Part shown: positions 1-12,087 of the stretch, in pieces
Layout: each line of letters starts with the position of its first letter
How positions within the stretch are numbered: position 1 is the stretch's first letter
From: Pictodentalium vernedei
Lineage: Eukaryota > Mollusca > Scaphopoda > Dentaliida > Dentaliidae
DNA: 64,000 nucleotides
Direction of reading: 5' to 3'
Assembly: GCA_031216915.1 (NCBI GenBank)
Contig: CM062297.1
Location: 531,734,971 to 531,798,970, forward strand
Made by a program: the position numbers and the translations under genes
The notes under the pieces: generated by a model
What the model was told of the DNA's origin: nothing
Seen by the model: the letters and a program-made list of their open reading frames with translations, nothing else
Databases searched by the model: none

Positions 1-480
1 TTGTCGTCGTTGTACCTTTTAAAATTCTTTCCAGACATAGTATTTATTTCTTGGTCTTAACTTATGTTAAGTGAGAGTTATGCTGATGCAACAAAGCCTT
101 GTGTCTTCATTTTTGAATTAGACTAGGTGGAAAACTTGCCATAGGTCACTTTAGTCTTCCAACTCTAGTTTTTATAAGAATCTATTCTTGTCTCTTTAAG
201 CTGGGTCTATTGTACCATCACCAGCAGAAAGAGTACGAGAGGTTGTTCTAGACTCAAATCGTCTATTAGGACTCATAGGAAGGTATAGATATACCTAAGT
301 CTTTGATGGTAACCTTTCATTTTTGTAGGATTATACTACAAGAAAGCATCTATTCTCGACTCTTTAAGTTGGGGTCTAATCGACTACAGCCAACAAAAGT
401 ATAGGAGAGTTTGTCCTGGACTCAATTCGCTTATAAGGCTCATAGCGAAGGTATAGGTATCTCTCGTAATTATAATAATT
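1..480. other. Unassigned AT-rich DNA with a degenerate direct repeat
   Basis: I see no gene here. Two stretches, about 181-300 and 349-466, are diverged copies of one another: both begin TCTATTCT, share CTCTTTAAG and end with a GGTATAG(A/G)TAT motif. The offset is about 168 bp, so this is an old tandem duplication. It may be deeply decayed DIRS sequence, but I could not place it. Confidence 0.4.
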
Positions 481-1069
481 CTTTAGATTTGTCTATACAA
501 CCACTTGGTTAGGGATTTCTTGTCAGACTGAGTTACTGAACAGACTCCCCTGAGCCGGTGGTTCGAGGCTCTTATAGAACTCGGTCTGGCATATTTTGAC
601 TGGATGTCGATAATTAAATTATTATGATTATCTTTCAGTCTATAAGCTAACGTTCGGCAATTGCAGAGAGTATAGTTCTTTAGATCACTTGTATTGTGAA
701 CTGGATAATGTCTCATAGGATTTATGATAGGATTCGTATATCCCACTATTCATTTGACTGGTTCTTCTGTTTCACTGAGCGAATTAACCAACTGTTTTGA
801 CTCGCTTTTATCTGTTATCTGTCGCATCAATAGTTTTATGCGCCGGATGGAGTTGTGTGGAGCGGCTTGGAACGTTTTTTCGATGGGTTGCTTACACACA
901 TGTCTACTCCAGTTATTAACTGGAGTGGTAGACGTTTTTCCCTCTTGACCTGTTTTGTTTTAGAGAATCTTTTAACATAAGGTCAAGTTTGGGCACATAT
1001 TACGGTTTTCTCTATTATTTCGGACGTGAGTTCATATATTGTGTTACAATCCTGAGTCCGAGGGTCTCC
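481..1069. other. Unassigned, possibly decayed DIRS body
   Basis: There is no credible coding region; the short open frames lack family motifs. Around 724-770 the sequence resembles the ATAGGATATGCGTATCC stretch at the end of DIRS ORF2. A similar stretch recurs at about 1400-1440, which suggests a duplicated, heavily mutated element. Confidence 0.35.
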
Positions 1070-1330
1070 CTATGCACATCAGAGTTTATCAGAAGAGAAG
1101 TATACTTCTGTTATTATTTTTCAATAGAAGGGACATTTATGTTCATTCTGTTGTTAATTAAGTCAGTTAGCTATTCGTACTGCTTGGGTTATTTACCCTC
1201 CAATTAGCAGTCAATGCTTAAGATTTCAGCGCATAAGTAAGCGCTGGCTATATCTTGCGTTTATTCTTATTCTAACTGTTTGGCTATTATATGATCTTAT
1301 GTGGGATCTCTTCAGGATAGTTAAGTTTTC
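1070..1330 (+). pseudogene. Decayed tyrosine recombinase fragment of D1
   Basis: The stretch aligns by eye with the C-terminal half of the YR genes elsewhere in the window. Shared blocks include TCAGAGTTTATCAGAA, TAGAAGGGACATTT, TAGCTATTCGTACTGCTT and GCTTAAGATTTCAGCGCATAAGTAAG, the last corresponding to the HxxR region (normally TCATGAAGTAAG). Frames are broken throughout by stops and indels, so no protein can be made. The catalytic Tyr region is not recognisable. Confidence 0.6.
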
Positions 1331-2677
1331 GGCGCATGGGAATAATAGTTTCCATTATTTGAGTGCATACATTAACGCTCAGCCGTTTTCATGGGAATGA
1401 ATGATAGGATATGTGTATCCTTCAATTCATTTGTTTCTATTGATTTCATTGAGGTTATGGGGTCTGCTTTTGAGCATTCGCCAAAAGCTTCCCCATTAGA
1501 AGGTTTTCTTCTTTAAGGGAAGTTTTATTCTTCATGTCATTCTCCGCTCTCAGTGGCATTACGAAGTATTCAGACGTGAAAGAGCTTTATGATCACTATA
1601 TTATTGCTGTCTGCGTCAGCAATGATTAAGTAATGTGGGTGAGGAGGTTTCAACATATATTTGAATTCCCCCCCCCCCCCCACACACTCACGCTGTCGCG
1701 TATATTTAAAAAAAAAAAATTTTAATACATACATACTTTGCATCTGGGTCGTGTTGGATGGCACCATCATACGCATACATGCAGTTCTGTTGCATTTGTT
1801 TCCGGTATTTAATTTCTGATTTTGGAGCCGTTTTTTTCATACCTACCTCCATTTCTAGATCCTGGTCTCTATTTTGTCGGTTCTCTAATCGCATATTCTC
1901 ACATGTTTATAGTTGTAGATATCAAATAATACACGTTGGAGAGTGTTTTTACCGGATTTAATATTTCAGAGGCCTCCTGTGAATGATCTTGAAGCGTGTT
2001 TTCTCTGCAGAGATTGTTCATCTTATCCCGCTTTTGTATGTTATAATTGATTTTTCACTGATTTTGTCATACCTGTATATGGCGTCTGTAGTGCATATTT
2101 TATAGCGGATAATGTTATTTACTAAAATCATCGCTATAGCCTTGGTTTGTGAAGTGCCGTTAAGCACCATTTATTATTCATGAATTAATTTTTTGAGTGC
2201 CTTATCGATATTTTTATATCGTTTCCGGGTACTGCTTATTCTAGAGCTATCCCCTCCTTTTTTTGAAGTTATGTTCAAAAAAGGGGGGGGGAGGGGTCAT
2301 TTTGTCCACTTCTCTGCCTTATGGGGTATGTAACTATTGAAGAAGCTGTCTTGTCCGTATTATGTTCGGCGATCAGCTGCAATATTATTGTGTGGCGTTG
2401 GTTTATGGGAAATTTCTCTCATTCTCAGGATGCCTTAATTATTTTTAGGGCCCAGACCAGACTAGTCTCTAAAATTGTTTATTTGTTACATCTTAATTAA
2501 CATGATTTTATGCTTAGATTTAGAATGTACATAATTGGATACGTATTAGGTTATGACTCTTCTATTATGGTATTAAGAGACATACATGTAATTCTTATTT
2601 CTTGATCATGGATTGAAGGATTTGATCTATGTTGATCTACTATTTCCGAAGTTCTAGGCCTCCGCCTTTTTACGATT
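1331..2677. other. Decayed 3' region of D1, no gene
   Basis: No coding region is seen. It holds a poly-C run followed by CACACACTC (about 1666-1690), an A-tract at about 1710, a run of G near 2283-2296 that may correspond to the G-tract after the YR stop in other copies, and from about 2540 a diverged version of the DIRS tail (GATACGTATTAGG, ACATACATGTAAT, CCTAGGCC-like sequence) leading into the ICR. Confidence 0.45.
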
Positions 2678-2776
2678 CAGCTAAGTCTGGGTCATTGGTA
2701 CAGTATAAAAATGTTAAAAAATTTATAGTAATTTATAGTAATTTATATATTTTTTATACTTACCAATGACCTAGAC
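2678..2776 (+). repeat. ICR of D1
   Basis: This is the reverse complement of a left DIRS end (to ...TATAAAAAT at 2712) joined to the reverse complement of a right end (GTTAAAAAAT... from 2713). It contains a local duplication of about 11 bp (TTTATAGTAAT twice) that is absent from the other ICRs, and GACCTAGAC instead of GACCCAGAC, in keeping with the age of this copy. Confidence 0.85.
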
Positions 2777-2855
2777 GGGAATGGCCCTCTCATGAGTGGG
2801 CAGTACTGGGCACTCATACCTCCCCACTGAATTATTATAATCTTTTTTTATACAA

Positions 2856-3085
2856 AGAATGATTTATTTGGCGCCAGATTAGGTGACTTCCTGGAGTCTG
2901 CGCATGCACGGAAGGTAAAATGTATGGAGGGCCAGATAGGACTTCTAATTTTTGGTTTTGCATGCAAATTTGGGGGATTGGGGGCAAAATTTGTGTTTGG
3001 CCCAAAATATTTTAGAGTTAACACCAGCTAAGTCTGGGTCATTAGTAAGTATAAAAAATATATAAATTACTATAAATTTTTTAAC
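2856..3085 (+). repeat. Right ITR of D1
   Basis: It starts AGAATGAT, contains the GGCGCCA box and the AAATTTGTGTTTGGCC block, and ends TTTTTTAAC, like all right ends here. The palindrome found in other copies is degraded (CTGCGCATGCACGG). Confidence 0.8.
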
Positions 3086-3242
3086 TTTTTTTCAAAAGTC
3101 TCCTTCCCAAACCTCATTTATCAGAGTGTTTTGATGTTTAGTTTGCAGCGATGGTCGAAATGGAATATATATTTGAACTCTATGATGCAGATGATGCTTA
3201 AATAAGGAATTTTTAAATAGCCAAATACTTACTCTCTTTTTT

Positions 3243-4617
3243 AGCTCACCAAAGGGAGCTTAACTTATCACTTGTCGTCCGTCGTCATCGTTGTCCGTCG
3301 TGAACTTTACATTATCGACTTCTCCTCACAAACTACTCTACCAAATTGAACCAAATTTTGTGTGCATGTTCCTTATCATATGTCATTTGAAGTTTTTACA
3401 AATAAACTTGCCACGCCCACAGGGGGCACCAGAAAGGGCATAACTCAGATAGAACCCATAATTATTTTCAAAAACATCTTCTTCTTCAGATCCACCAGTC
3501 AGAATCTTTTCATATTTGTTATACAACATCTCTAGGGGGGTCAGATTCAAGTTTGTTCAAATCGAGTCCCTGGGTTAAGATTTAGGCTCTCTATTGGAGC
3601 CCAAAGTTTAACTTGGTGCAATTTGAGGAAATTTCTTTAAAAATCTTCTTCTTCAGATCGGCCACTCAGAATCTTTTAATGTTTGGTATACAACATCTAT
3701 AGGGGGGTCAGATTCAAGTTTGTTCAAATTGAGTCACTGGGTTGATATTTGGGCTCCTAGTGGGTGCCCAATTTTAACTTTGTGCAATGCGTGGAATATT
3801 CTTTAAAAATCTTCTTCAGATTCATCAGTCAGAATCCTCTCATATTTTGTATACATCATCTCTAGGGGGGCCAGATTCAAGTTTGTTCAAATTGAGTTTC
3901 TCAGTTAATATTTGGGTTCCCTATGGGAGCCTGAATTTTAACTTAGTGCAATATGAGAAAATTTCTTTAAAAATCTTCTTCTTCAGATCCACCAGCCAGA
4001 ATGTTTTCATATTTGGTATACAACATCTCTAGGGGGGTCAGATTCAAGTTTGTTCAAATCAGGTCCCTGAGTTAGTATTTGGGCTCTCTATTGGAGCCCA
4101 AAGTTTAACTTGGGGCAATTTGAGGAAATTTCTTTAAAAATCTTCTTCTTCAGATCGACCACTCAGAATCCTTTCATGTTTGGTATACAACATCTATTGG
4201 GGGGTCAGATTCAAGTTTGTTCAAATCGAGTCGCTGGGTTTATATTTGGGCTTACTTAAAGTTTAACTTAGTGCAATGTGAGGTGATTTCTTTAAAAACC
4301 TTCTTCTTATCCACCAGTCAGAATTCTTTCCTATTTGGTGTATGACATCTCAAGGGGGATCAGATTCAAGTTTGTTCAATTTGAGTCCTTGACTTAATAT
4401 TTGGGCTCTATGGGCAGGGGGAGGGGGGGTGGTGGAGGGGGCATGTTACATTCAGGTTTGTTCAGATCCATTCCTTAGTGTTTTTCCATAAAATTTGCCT
4501 CTCATGACTTCATTCATTTGTAGTGTTGATGAACCATGTCTAACTGAATGTGACCCCAAATACTTCTTTGAACCACTTCGGCTGGTGAGCGATTAAGGCC
4601 CCTTGGGGCCTCTTGTT
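3243..4617 (+). mobile_element. Helitron/Helentron-like non-autonomous element 1
   Basis: The element begins AGCTCACC and ends with CTGGTGAGCG, then a hairpin AGGCCCCTTGGGGCCT and the terminal CTTGTT. Subterminal CTCACC and GGTGAG are inverted. A CGTCCGTCGT simple repeat follows the 5' end and an internal array of about six 160-165-bp units fills the body. It sits between two T residues with no target duplication. A terminal hairpin, TT target and tandem-repeat core are features described for Helentron-associated elements. It has no transposase of its own. The family name is an inference from structure. Confidence 0.6.
3470..4440 (+). repeat. Internal tandem repeats of element 1 (~160-165 bp)
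   Basis: About six diverged units each contain TTCTTTAAAAATCTTCTTC, CAGTCAGAATC, TTTGGTATACAACATC, GATTCAAGTTTGTTCAAAT and TATTTGGGCTC. Short open frames across the units are by-products of the repeat and not genes. Confidence 0.8.
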
Positions 4618-5162
4618 TAAAAACAGAACTCATGACCCCATCTTGAAACCAGATTGGCAGAAGATATTTCATTAAACTTATAATCAGATCAATTGAAATC
4701 TACCATTTTACATGTTGCCTTGAATTCCGATGCCAGCCATACTCCTTTCTTACAGTTGAGATGGTAAATGTTTTTGTGCACTACACAAAAGCGAATCTTC
4801 CTGTGTGTTGCAAATGGGGGAATTTATTTAATATTTTCTGCGAGTATCATTTCTGATTTACCCCAAAACCCAGTAGGACCGTAGGATTAAATTATTACAA
4901 ATTCTTCTTAACTATTTGTCATTTGATATGCCATTTATTCAATGAATCACTGAAAAACTTTAAAAATTTTGAGACTTGAAGTTTGTTATATAGTGCTTTT
5001 ATTGTAACTGATTCAGAATATTTTTGTTTTATAGTGTAGAGTATGACTGTACTGGATAGAAAACTCTCCTGGCAACATGTGGATTGTTCACCAGCAGTGT
5101 AATTAGGATAAAAGTGGGTCCTTGAAATCCTTGAAAGTTCTCTTGAATTCAGAAACCAATAT
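4618..5162. other. Unassigned single-copy-looking DNA
   Basis: I see no gene, repeat or structured element here. It is the left flank of D2 and differs from the satellite that flanks most other DIRS copies. A TTTTGTTTTATAG stretch near 5025 resembles a splice acceptor, but every frame after it closes within a few codons, so no exon is called. Confidence 0.4.
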
Positions 5163-5364
5163 ATTTTTATACTGTACCAATGACCCAGACATAGCTGGTG
5201 CTAATTCTCAAAAATCTAGTGCCAAACACAAATTTTGCCCCCCAATCCTCAAAATTTGCATCAAAAACCAAAAATAACATGTCCTAAATGATCCTCCATT
5301 CTTTTCCTCCACTGCGCATGCGCAGTGTCAAGGAGGTCTCAAAATTGGCGCCAATTATCATTCT
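5163..5364 (+). repeat. Left ITR of D2
   Basis: It runs from ATTTTTATACTG to ATCATTCT and includes ACTGCGCATGCGCAGT and GGCGCC. Its variants (GCTAATTCTC, TCCTCCATTCTTTTCC, GTCAAGGAGGTCTC) match the D2b right ITR rather than the D2 right ITR. Confidence 0.9.
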
Positions 5365-6252
5365 TTGTTTGGCCCTTCATCAGTTCACATCTGACTTGAT
5401 ATTTGTGCTTGTAAATCTCAGTTTAAATGATGCCAGACACATAAATATTAGAGAAATGGTGGATCTAAAGAGGAAATAGAAGGAGGAGAGGAAAAATTAG
5501 TGGCAGGAAATAATCAGGGCTGTAACATAAATTTTTTTTATGAAATTATGTTATGTTCCCTAATTTCAAGGCATGGGCCTGTTGTCATTCTTGCTATAAA
5601 GTTACACTGCTTGATCAGTGTCTCCTCTCTCCCTTTCCTTTAGTCCCCCCTTGCTATTCTCCCATGCTTTTGGCATATTTTCCGTAATATTATTACTAAA
5701 ATTTCTTGGGAGTTTTGGCTTGGTAATAGAATGAATTCTGTTTTTTCCCCATGATTACGTCCTCACCCATGGGTGTTTAGGCGTTGTGTTCTGCAGCTAC
5801 CATCTGATGTTCTGCAGTTTCTTCCCTGGAAGACTCTGTTTTGCATCAGATAGTGTTTTAATTGGTAACTGATTTTGGGCCATGTTTATCAGTGCCTGGA
5901 GTCATGTTTCCGTTTTTTTTACACTTCTTGTTTACATTGACAACGGTTTCTGTTGAGAGTGATTTCTTGTCTTTGTATTAGTTTAATCATAACAAGATAC
6001 ATTATTATTATAAGTAAGTGTTGCATTAATTTTTTTAAAATATTTAAAAAAATTATGTCCACACTTAGGCTTTTTGGGGATGCATTGGGGCTCAACGTTA
6101 CTTTCAGAAACTTGGGCTTTTCGGAAAAAATATTTTTTCAAAATTTTTTTTGATTTCATTTATTTTTTCTATATGTTAATGGATCATGTTATTATGTATC
6201 TTTGTTTTCAGGGGTTGCTGCAAGTACTAGGACTGTTTGTGTTCTTTTCACA
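5365..6252 (+). other. 5' leader of D2
   Basis: This is the non-coding leader between the left ITR and ORF1. It holds the GGAGGAGAGGAAAA purine tract, the CCATGCTTTTGGCAT hairpin, an ACAGAATGAATTCTGT palindrome, the CATCTGATG/CATCAGATA inverted repeat, a GTAAGT at 6014 and a TTTGTTTTCAG at 6201-6211 just before ORF1. Confidence 0.6.
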
Positions 6253-8378
6253 ATGAAAGGATATTGTTCAAATTGTAATAAGAGGAAATCTTCTTCTGAC
6301 TTTCATAATCATTGTATTAATTGTAGTCAGTGTACTCGCACTAACTCCTGCTCAGTGTGTGTCAATTGGGATGACAAACATTGGAAACGTGTGTCACGGT
6401 ATGTTGTTAGCGGGAATAGGTCCATGCCGGTCCTTTCTCCGCAGGGTCACTCTAGTTTTTCAATCTCTTTTTCAGAGGAACAAGAACAGGGTGATGTTTC
6501 CGTGATGTCTTCCAAAAGTGTGCCTCCGTCGTCACAGTTAAATGAAGAGCTAGCGGCAAAAGTGCTCATGGAAATACGTCAATTGCCTAAGAGGTCCCTA
6601 GTAGGATCGACGGCATTGGCGTCCGCTAGCTCGCCCGGTGTAGCGACCATTCATCGAATGGCTCGGCAGCCGGGTTCGTCCGTTGCGGTCCAGGAAGGAG
6701 ATTTGGGTGATGCGAGCACTATAATAACACAAAGTACACACCCAGTGACGACGGATCAGAGGATGGAACAGAGGAAGCCTATTAGTCCGGTTCCTAGCTC
6801 GTCCAGGTCCATCCGGGCTGCGAGCGAGAGAGGTCCCTCTCTCGTACAACAACATCTGGGACCAGATGTTGTGGTACAAAACAGTTCGCATTCGGAGCAT
6901 ACGTCCACCACTCGGGACGCCCCGTTATATAAACAGTCCGGAGAGACTGTCAATATGGCTTCCTCATCCTCATCCTCATGGCAGTGCACATGACCGCACC
7001 TTGGCTACGTGACCACGGATATCCAGCCAGCTTCGCCGATCAGGGATTCCATGGCGACCAGGGCACGCCATCCGGTAGCCAGGGACACAAGGCCTGTAGA
7101 CTCCGGACGTTCGCATAAAATAAATATGCAGGAGTCAACCTCCAGGGAGCTTCCTGCGGCAAATAAGACCACTGCTCCTCAGTGACGGATGTGCTATCAC
7201 AAATAGCACAACTTATCGCAGCATCCCAGCAGACGACAGAATCTCTGTCGGATCAGGAATTATCCAACGACGCTGGGTCGGTACGCTCCGCTGAAGCATC
7301 AGGTACGGACGACCGAGAACTTCAAAATGGTCCGACAGGATGGCGAAAGGGATTCAGAGGCTCTGGAGTTTTCCCTTTCGGAACAACATAAAGCTGCCGT
7401 AGATTTTATCCGGCATTATCTTCCAGAGGTTGTTCCGTCGGACCAGAATGCTGTAATGCTGGATAAGAGACTGATAGCGTCACTGGACACAGAATTTTTT
7501 TTTTTATCGTTTTAGAGTTTCCGACTCAGTCCAATAATGTCACAAGAACATTTGAGCTATTGAATGACGCTATATATAAGCTTGCTACCAAAATGAGCAA
7601 GTATGGTTTCTTGTCCGCAAATGCTCTACATCTGCCATTCATCAATTCAAGGAATAAATTTGAAACGGCAGGACAGGGCATACCGAGAGTTCCTCTGCGT
7701 CTAGACGACCAGGCTGAAGACCTAGAATTGTCTATACCATCGTCTATGTAAATTCCAACCACGACGTTAGAAACGACAATAATGTCTAATAGAGTTAACT
7801 TAGACGCTTTATCATACGCAGATCACCTTACTAAAGCGTTATCATTACGTCTTGAAGGGAAAGAATTCCAGAATATACAATCCTCCTTAAGAGTTCTTTT
7901 GAGGGCCATAGCTTATTCCACGTATAACTCCGCCCTTTCAGTGGCAAACCTGGAGTTGGTTAGATGTGACGCGGCCCTAGCTACATCCATGCGCGTGGAT
8001 AGTAAGGTGAAAAACTCTCTCAGAGTCGCTCTGGTCTCCGGAGAGCTTCTCTTCGATGGCAAGCTTTCAGCAATCTATGATCAGATAACTAAGAAAGCTT
8101 CAGATTCTCTGCTATTCAAATCTGCTTCTAAAAAGTCGGATGCAGCAGAAAAGAGTAAGACAGGCACTTCTGGGACAAGTACGCCCGAGGGAAGTTCCTA
8201 TAGAGGTTCCTATGCGTCCTCTAGGTCTTATTCTAGAGACCGTCGAGGCAGCGACTCACGTAGGGTACGTTATACTGGCGGAGATAACCTGTCAGACGTC
8301 CCTAGGTTGACGGGGCGAGGTGCGGGTCGTGGAGGATGTAGTTTCTCCTTCCGCAAGCCTCGCAGGTCCAGAAGGTGA
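6253..8378 (+). pseudogene. D2 ORF1 (Gag-like), broken
   Basis: The gene starts at the conserved ATG at 6253 with the N-terminal CxxC pairs (CSNC, CINCSQC, CSVC). An open frame further upstream begins only with TTG and is not used here. A CGA-to-TGA change closes the frame at 6993. A short indel near 7180 and a rearranged T-rich patch near 7490-7515, where a segment matching the FERF coding block is lost, shift the frame again. The last 198 codons to the basic GRGAGRGG...RRSRR tail are open from 7782. The protein would be an RNA-binding capsid-like component of the DIRS particle, but this copy cannot make it. Confidence 0.8.
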
Positions 8379-10366
8379 TGGTATGAACCTCTATTGTGTT
8401 CCGGTAGGCGGAAGATTGTCGAGTTTTGTAAACAATTGGGCGTCAATTACGGACGACCCCTGGGTTCGAGGGGTAATTTCGGAAGGACAAAGAATAGCCT
8501 TCAAACGAAAGCCTCCATTAACTCGAAGTCCAAAATGGACTCAGCTTCCGTCAAATCCGCAGAAAAGAGACGCTCTTCTATCAGAAATACAGTCTCTTCT
8601 GGAGAAGAACGCGGTAGAGGTCGTAGAAGACCAGGAATCACCGGGTTTCTACAGACATCTGTTTCTGGTTCCGAAACCAGACGGCTCGTTCCATCCAGTC
8701 ATAGATCTGAGCTGGATAAACAAGCTGATCATCGCTCCGAAGTTCTATATGGAGACAATTCGATCAGTCAGAGTGAGTATTCGGGTGAACGACTATGCTA
8801 CAAGCATTGATTTTAAGGATGTGTACTTTCACATCATGGTACATCCGACATTCATAAAGTATCTACGCTTCGCAGTCCTAGGAGTTTTATATCAGTTCCA
8901 AGCGATGTGCTTCGATTTGAACCTAGCGCCCTGGGCTTTCACTCGAATAATGAACTCGGTAATGATGCATTTCCGAGCTCATTCGTCTGCGGTAACGTCG
9001 GCCTACCTGGACGACATTCTTCAGAGGTACGGCAACGAGTTAACGCTTCAGAACGATGTGCAGAATCTGCTTCTATTACTCCGACGTCTCGGTTTTATAA
9101 TAAACGAGGAGAAGTCGGATCTGGTGCCGTTCAAGTCATTCACCCACTTGGGAATGAGCTTCGAGACGCACAACAATCTCGTTCATCTGCCGTTAACCAG
9201 AGCAAAATTAATCAGTTGTTACACTCGCTATTGTCTTCACTTTAGACAAAGTCACAGCGAAAGAATTCATGAGACTGATAGGTCTGTGCGGAGCTTCTGC
9301 GGATCTCATTCCGATGGGGCGGTTACGCACTCGTCCTCTCCAAATTTTCTTGACTCAGAATTGGAGAGTAAAGATTCATTCGCTCGATATAGACGTTCTC
9401 TTGTCAAATCAAGTGAAACAAGAGATTCAGACTTGGGCAAACATTCAGTGGTTGACTCCGGGAGTTCCACTGCAGTTGCCGGATCCGAGTTTTACTATTA
9501 TGACGGATAGTCAAACAGGTTGGGGTGCAACATTGATCCCAACAGATTCGAAGTGCCAGGGTCTTTGGGATCCGCAATTTCTAGGCAAGCACATAAACAT
9601 CAAAGAAATGATGTCAATCTGGCTTGCACTACGTCATTGGATGAACTTTATTCAGAAAGCACATGTCCAAATCCTGTCCGACAATACGACAGTAGTTGCG
9701 TATATTCTGAACCAGGGAGGCACTCATTCCGTTCCGTTATTCAATTTAACGGAAAGAATCCTCCTGTTTGTACTAGAACACCAAGTTCTACTTTCGGTCC
9801 GTCATATTCCGGGTTGTCTGAATTTATTAGCAGACTCCCTTTCACGGAAGGGTCGCATGTTGCCGTCAGAATGGACTCTCAACAAACAGGTATTCAATCA
9901 GATTTGCTACCAATGGAAGCGGCCAATGATAGACTTATTTGCGACACACCTCAAAAATCAGTTGCAGATGTATGTGTCTCCGTGTCCGGATCCAAGAGCA
10001 TTTGCAGTAGACGCTCTGTCGATCCCTTGGGACGGAATGATAGGATATGCGTATCCTCCAGCGCCGTTAATTCAACAAGTATTGCTAAAGATAAAACAAT
10101 CTCAATGCAAAATTCTGTTGGTAGCATCTCTGTCTCCACAGAGACCGTGGATAAATCTACTCAGGTGTCTGTTGTGGGACCTACCGCGAAAGCTTCCTCC
10201 ACGAGAGGATCTTCTTTCACAGGGGAAATCGCGTCAACTACATCACAACCCGCAAGGTCTCAACCTTCACGTATTTCCGTTGTGCGGTCCTTCTTGCACG
10301 GCAAGCATTTTACAGGACGAGCAGTGGACGCAATTTCTAACTGTAGGAGGACTTCCTCTTCGCTAA
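8320..10366 (+). pseudogene. D2 ORF2: RT-RNase H-methyltransferase-like, frameshifted
   Basis: The first part (to 9510) holds the RT motifs LVPKPDGSF, SIDFKD, LNLAPWAFTR and YLDDIL. A one-base insertion near 9240 (CTTCACTTTAGAC against CTTCATGCAGAC in D8) moves the rest to another frame (9269-10366), which holds RNase H blocks (TDSQTGWG, with one Ala codon lost, KEMMS, LSDNTT, LADSLSR) and the DLFATH...AYPPA tail. There is no ATG near the start; the open frame begins with GTG. It overlaps the end of ORF1 as in the intact copies. It is inactive as it stands. Confidence 0.85.
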
Positions 10367-11324
10367 ACTAAGCGGCTAAGTGGAAGGTCTTTTGTCGTTG
10401 GTGTAGGGATCATTCTGTTGACATTTTTGATCCCCCTCCATTCCAGACATTGCAAACTTTCTAGTATACTTGTTTGATGAGATCAAACTGCAGCCTGTTA
10501 CTAATAAAGGTTATAGGTCTATGTTATCTGATACCTATACACACCATGATAGTTTACAAATTGGATCTAATGTCTCTTTATCTAAATTAGTTAGAAACTT
10601 CTCGATAAATAGACCTAGAACCCTTAGATTAATTCCTAAATGGAATTTAGCTTGGGTTCTTCTTAAACTAAAAGAAAAGACATTTGAGCCTCTTGAGACA
10701 GTGGACTTCAAATTCTTATCTTATAAGACAGCGTTTCTCTTAGCTTTCTCTTCTGCTAGAAGAGTCAGTGAGCTTCATGTACTATCTGTGGACGATTCTC
10801 ACTATCGTAGTGTCGGGAACACTATCACCTTCACTACTAATGTGGGTTTTTTAGCTAAGAATCAGGCTCCTAATAAATATCCGGAACCTATTGTTATTAA
10901 GGCTCTTCCGTCTTCAGACGGGCGTAGGCCTTTACTCTGTCCTGTTAGAGCGTTACGTATCTATAAACAGAGATCTCAGTTTATCAGAAAGGGACGGAAA
11001 CGTTTCTTTCTGTCTTTGATGCCTAATAGAAGGGACATTTCGGTCCATTTTATTGCTAGATGGATTCAATTAGCTATCCGTACTGCTTATGAGAGTTTAT
11101 CTTCTTCTCAGCAGTCTGTGCTTAAGATTTCCGCTCATGAAGTAAGAGCTCTTTCTACTTCCTGGGCTTATGCTAATAGTGTTGCTATTACAGATTTAAT
11201 GAAGGCTGCTTATTGGTCTCAGCCATCCACATTTACAAATTTTTATCTCAGAAATATTGAGTCCATTTCTGGAGACCTGCATTGTTTAGGTCCGTTATCT
11301 GTTGCTCAGAATGTCGTCCACTAA
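10105..11324 (+). pseudogene. D2 tyrosine recombinase, broken near its N-terminus
   Basis: A TAT-to-TAA change closes the frame at 10371, and an indel near 10435 (CCCCCTCC against CCCTCC) shifts it. From 10470 to 11324 the frame is open and retains all the catalytic residues: SSARRVSEL, HEVRALSTSWA and TNFYLRN. The catalytic domain is therefore preserved although the copy cannot make a full protein. It ends 13 bp before a copy of the conserved TATAGTTATGCAGG tail sequence. Confidence 0.85.
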
Positions 11325-11923
11325 ACAGTAGCAACTATAGTTATGCAGGCTTTCTGTTCCGGCAGTGACTCCGTCCGGCTGCCCTCTTCGCTCTGGGCTA
11401 TTTGACCCAGGGCAAGGGAAAGAGGGGGGGGGGGGGGGTGTTCCCTTAGGTCACCTGCTTTATAGTGAAAAGCAAGGGAATGCCTCCTCCAAGTCAGTAT
11501 TTCTGAGTCGCTTCCGGGATGGTTTTAAAGTGTAATATTAATGTTAAAATTCATTCATGTCTTATTTTTAAAGTGTAGCTCGGTGTGAAGCATTTGTATA
11601 TGTCAAGTGTCAAACGGGCTTTAATATACAATACTCGGGCACTTTTAAATGACTATAAAGAGTCTCAATTCTCTGGACTACTTTATTTATTGGCTTACTT
11701 TAAAAATAATTAGTATAAGGGATATACTGGATGTTAATAGAGAACATGAATGTTATTGTGCTCAATTATTAAGGGTAGTGTATCTTTCTAATTTAATATT
11801 AAATAAGAAAGATACATGTAAAGCCTAATACTCCTTTTCTCCTTAAGGGGTTACCTCTTTACTATATAGTTGAGCTTATTGGATTTTCCTCCATGTCCTA
11901 GGCCCTCCAGCCTGTTTACTATT
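11325..11923 (+). other. 3' tail of D2 with G-tract and hairpin
   Basis: This is non-coding. It contains the CTGGGctatttgaCCCAG hairpin, a 15-G run at 11424-11438, and a perfect 10-bp stem, GTATCTTTCT/AGAAAGATAC, at 11780-11815. The same order is found in every copy in the window. Confidence 0.7.
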
Positions 11924-12012
11924 CAGCTAAGTCTGGGTCATTGGTACAGTATAAAAATGTTAAAAAATTTATAGTAATTTATATATTTTTTATACTTACC
12001 AATGACCCAGAC
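11924..12012 (+). repeat. ICR of D2
   Basis: The junction lies at 11958/11959. It carries the CAGCTAAGTC variant, which does not match this copy's own left ITR (it should be CAGCTATGTC) but does match its right ITR. Confidence 0.9.
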
Positions 12013-12087
12013 GGGGATGGCCCTCCCTGGAGTTGGGAACTCTTGCCTCCCCGCTGAGTACATAGCGCTGACCAGGCACTGCCAGTA

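Larger units (their letters stand above)
1070..3085 (+). mobile_element. D1: 3' remnant of a DIRS-type retrotransposon
   Basis: This is the 3' part of an old DIRS copy: a decayed YR stretch, a diverged 3' tail with a C-tract and a G-tract (around 1666 and 2283), an ICR at 2678-2776 and a right ITR ending at 3085 in TTTTTTAAC. The ICR and right end both carry the CAGCTAAGTC variant, so they belong together. Flanking DNA after 3085 is not satellite and begins TTTTTTCAAAAG. The left end is outside the window or too decayed to see. Confidence 0.75.

Noticed and set aside
4990-5110. Host exon after TTTTGTTTTATAG in the D2 left flank
   Set aside because: All three frames close within a few codons and there is no donor that would define an exon.
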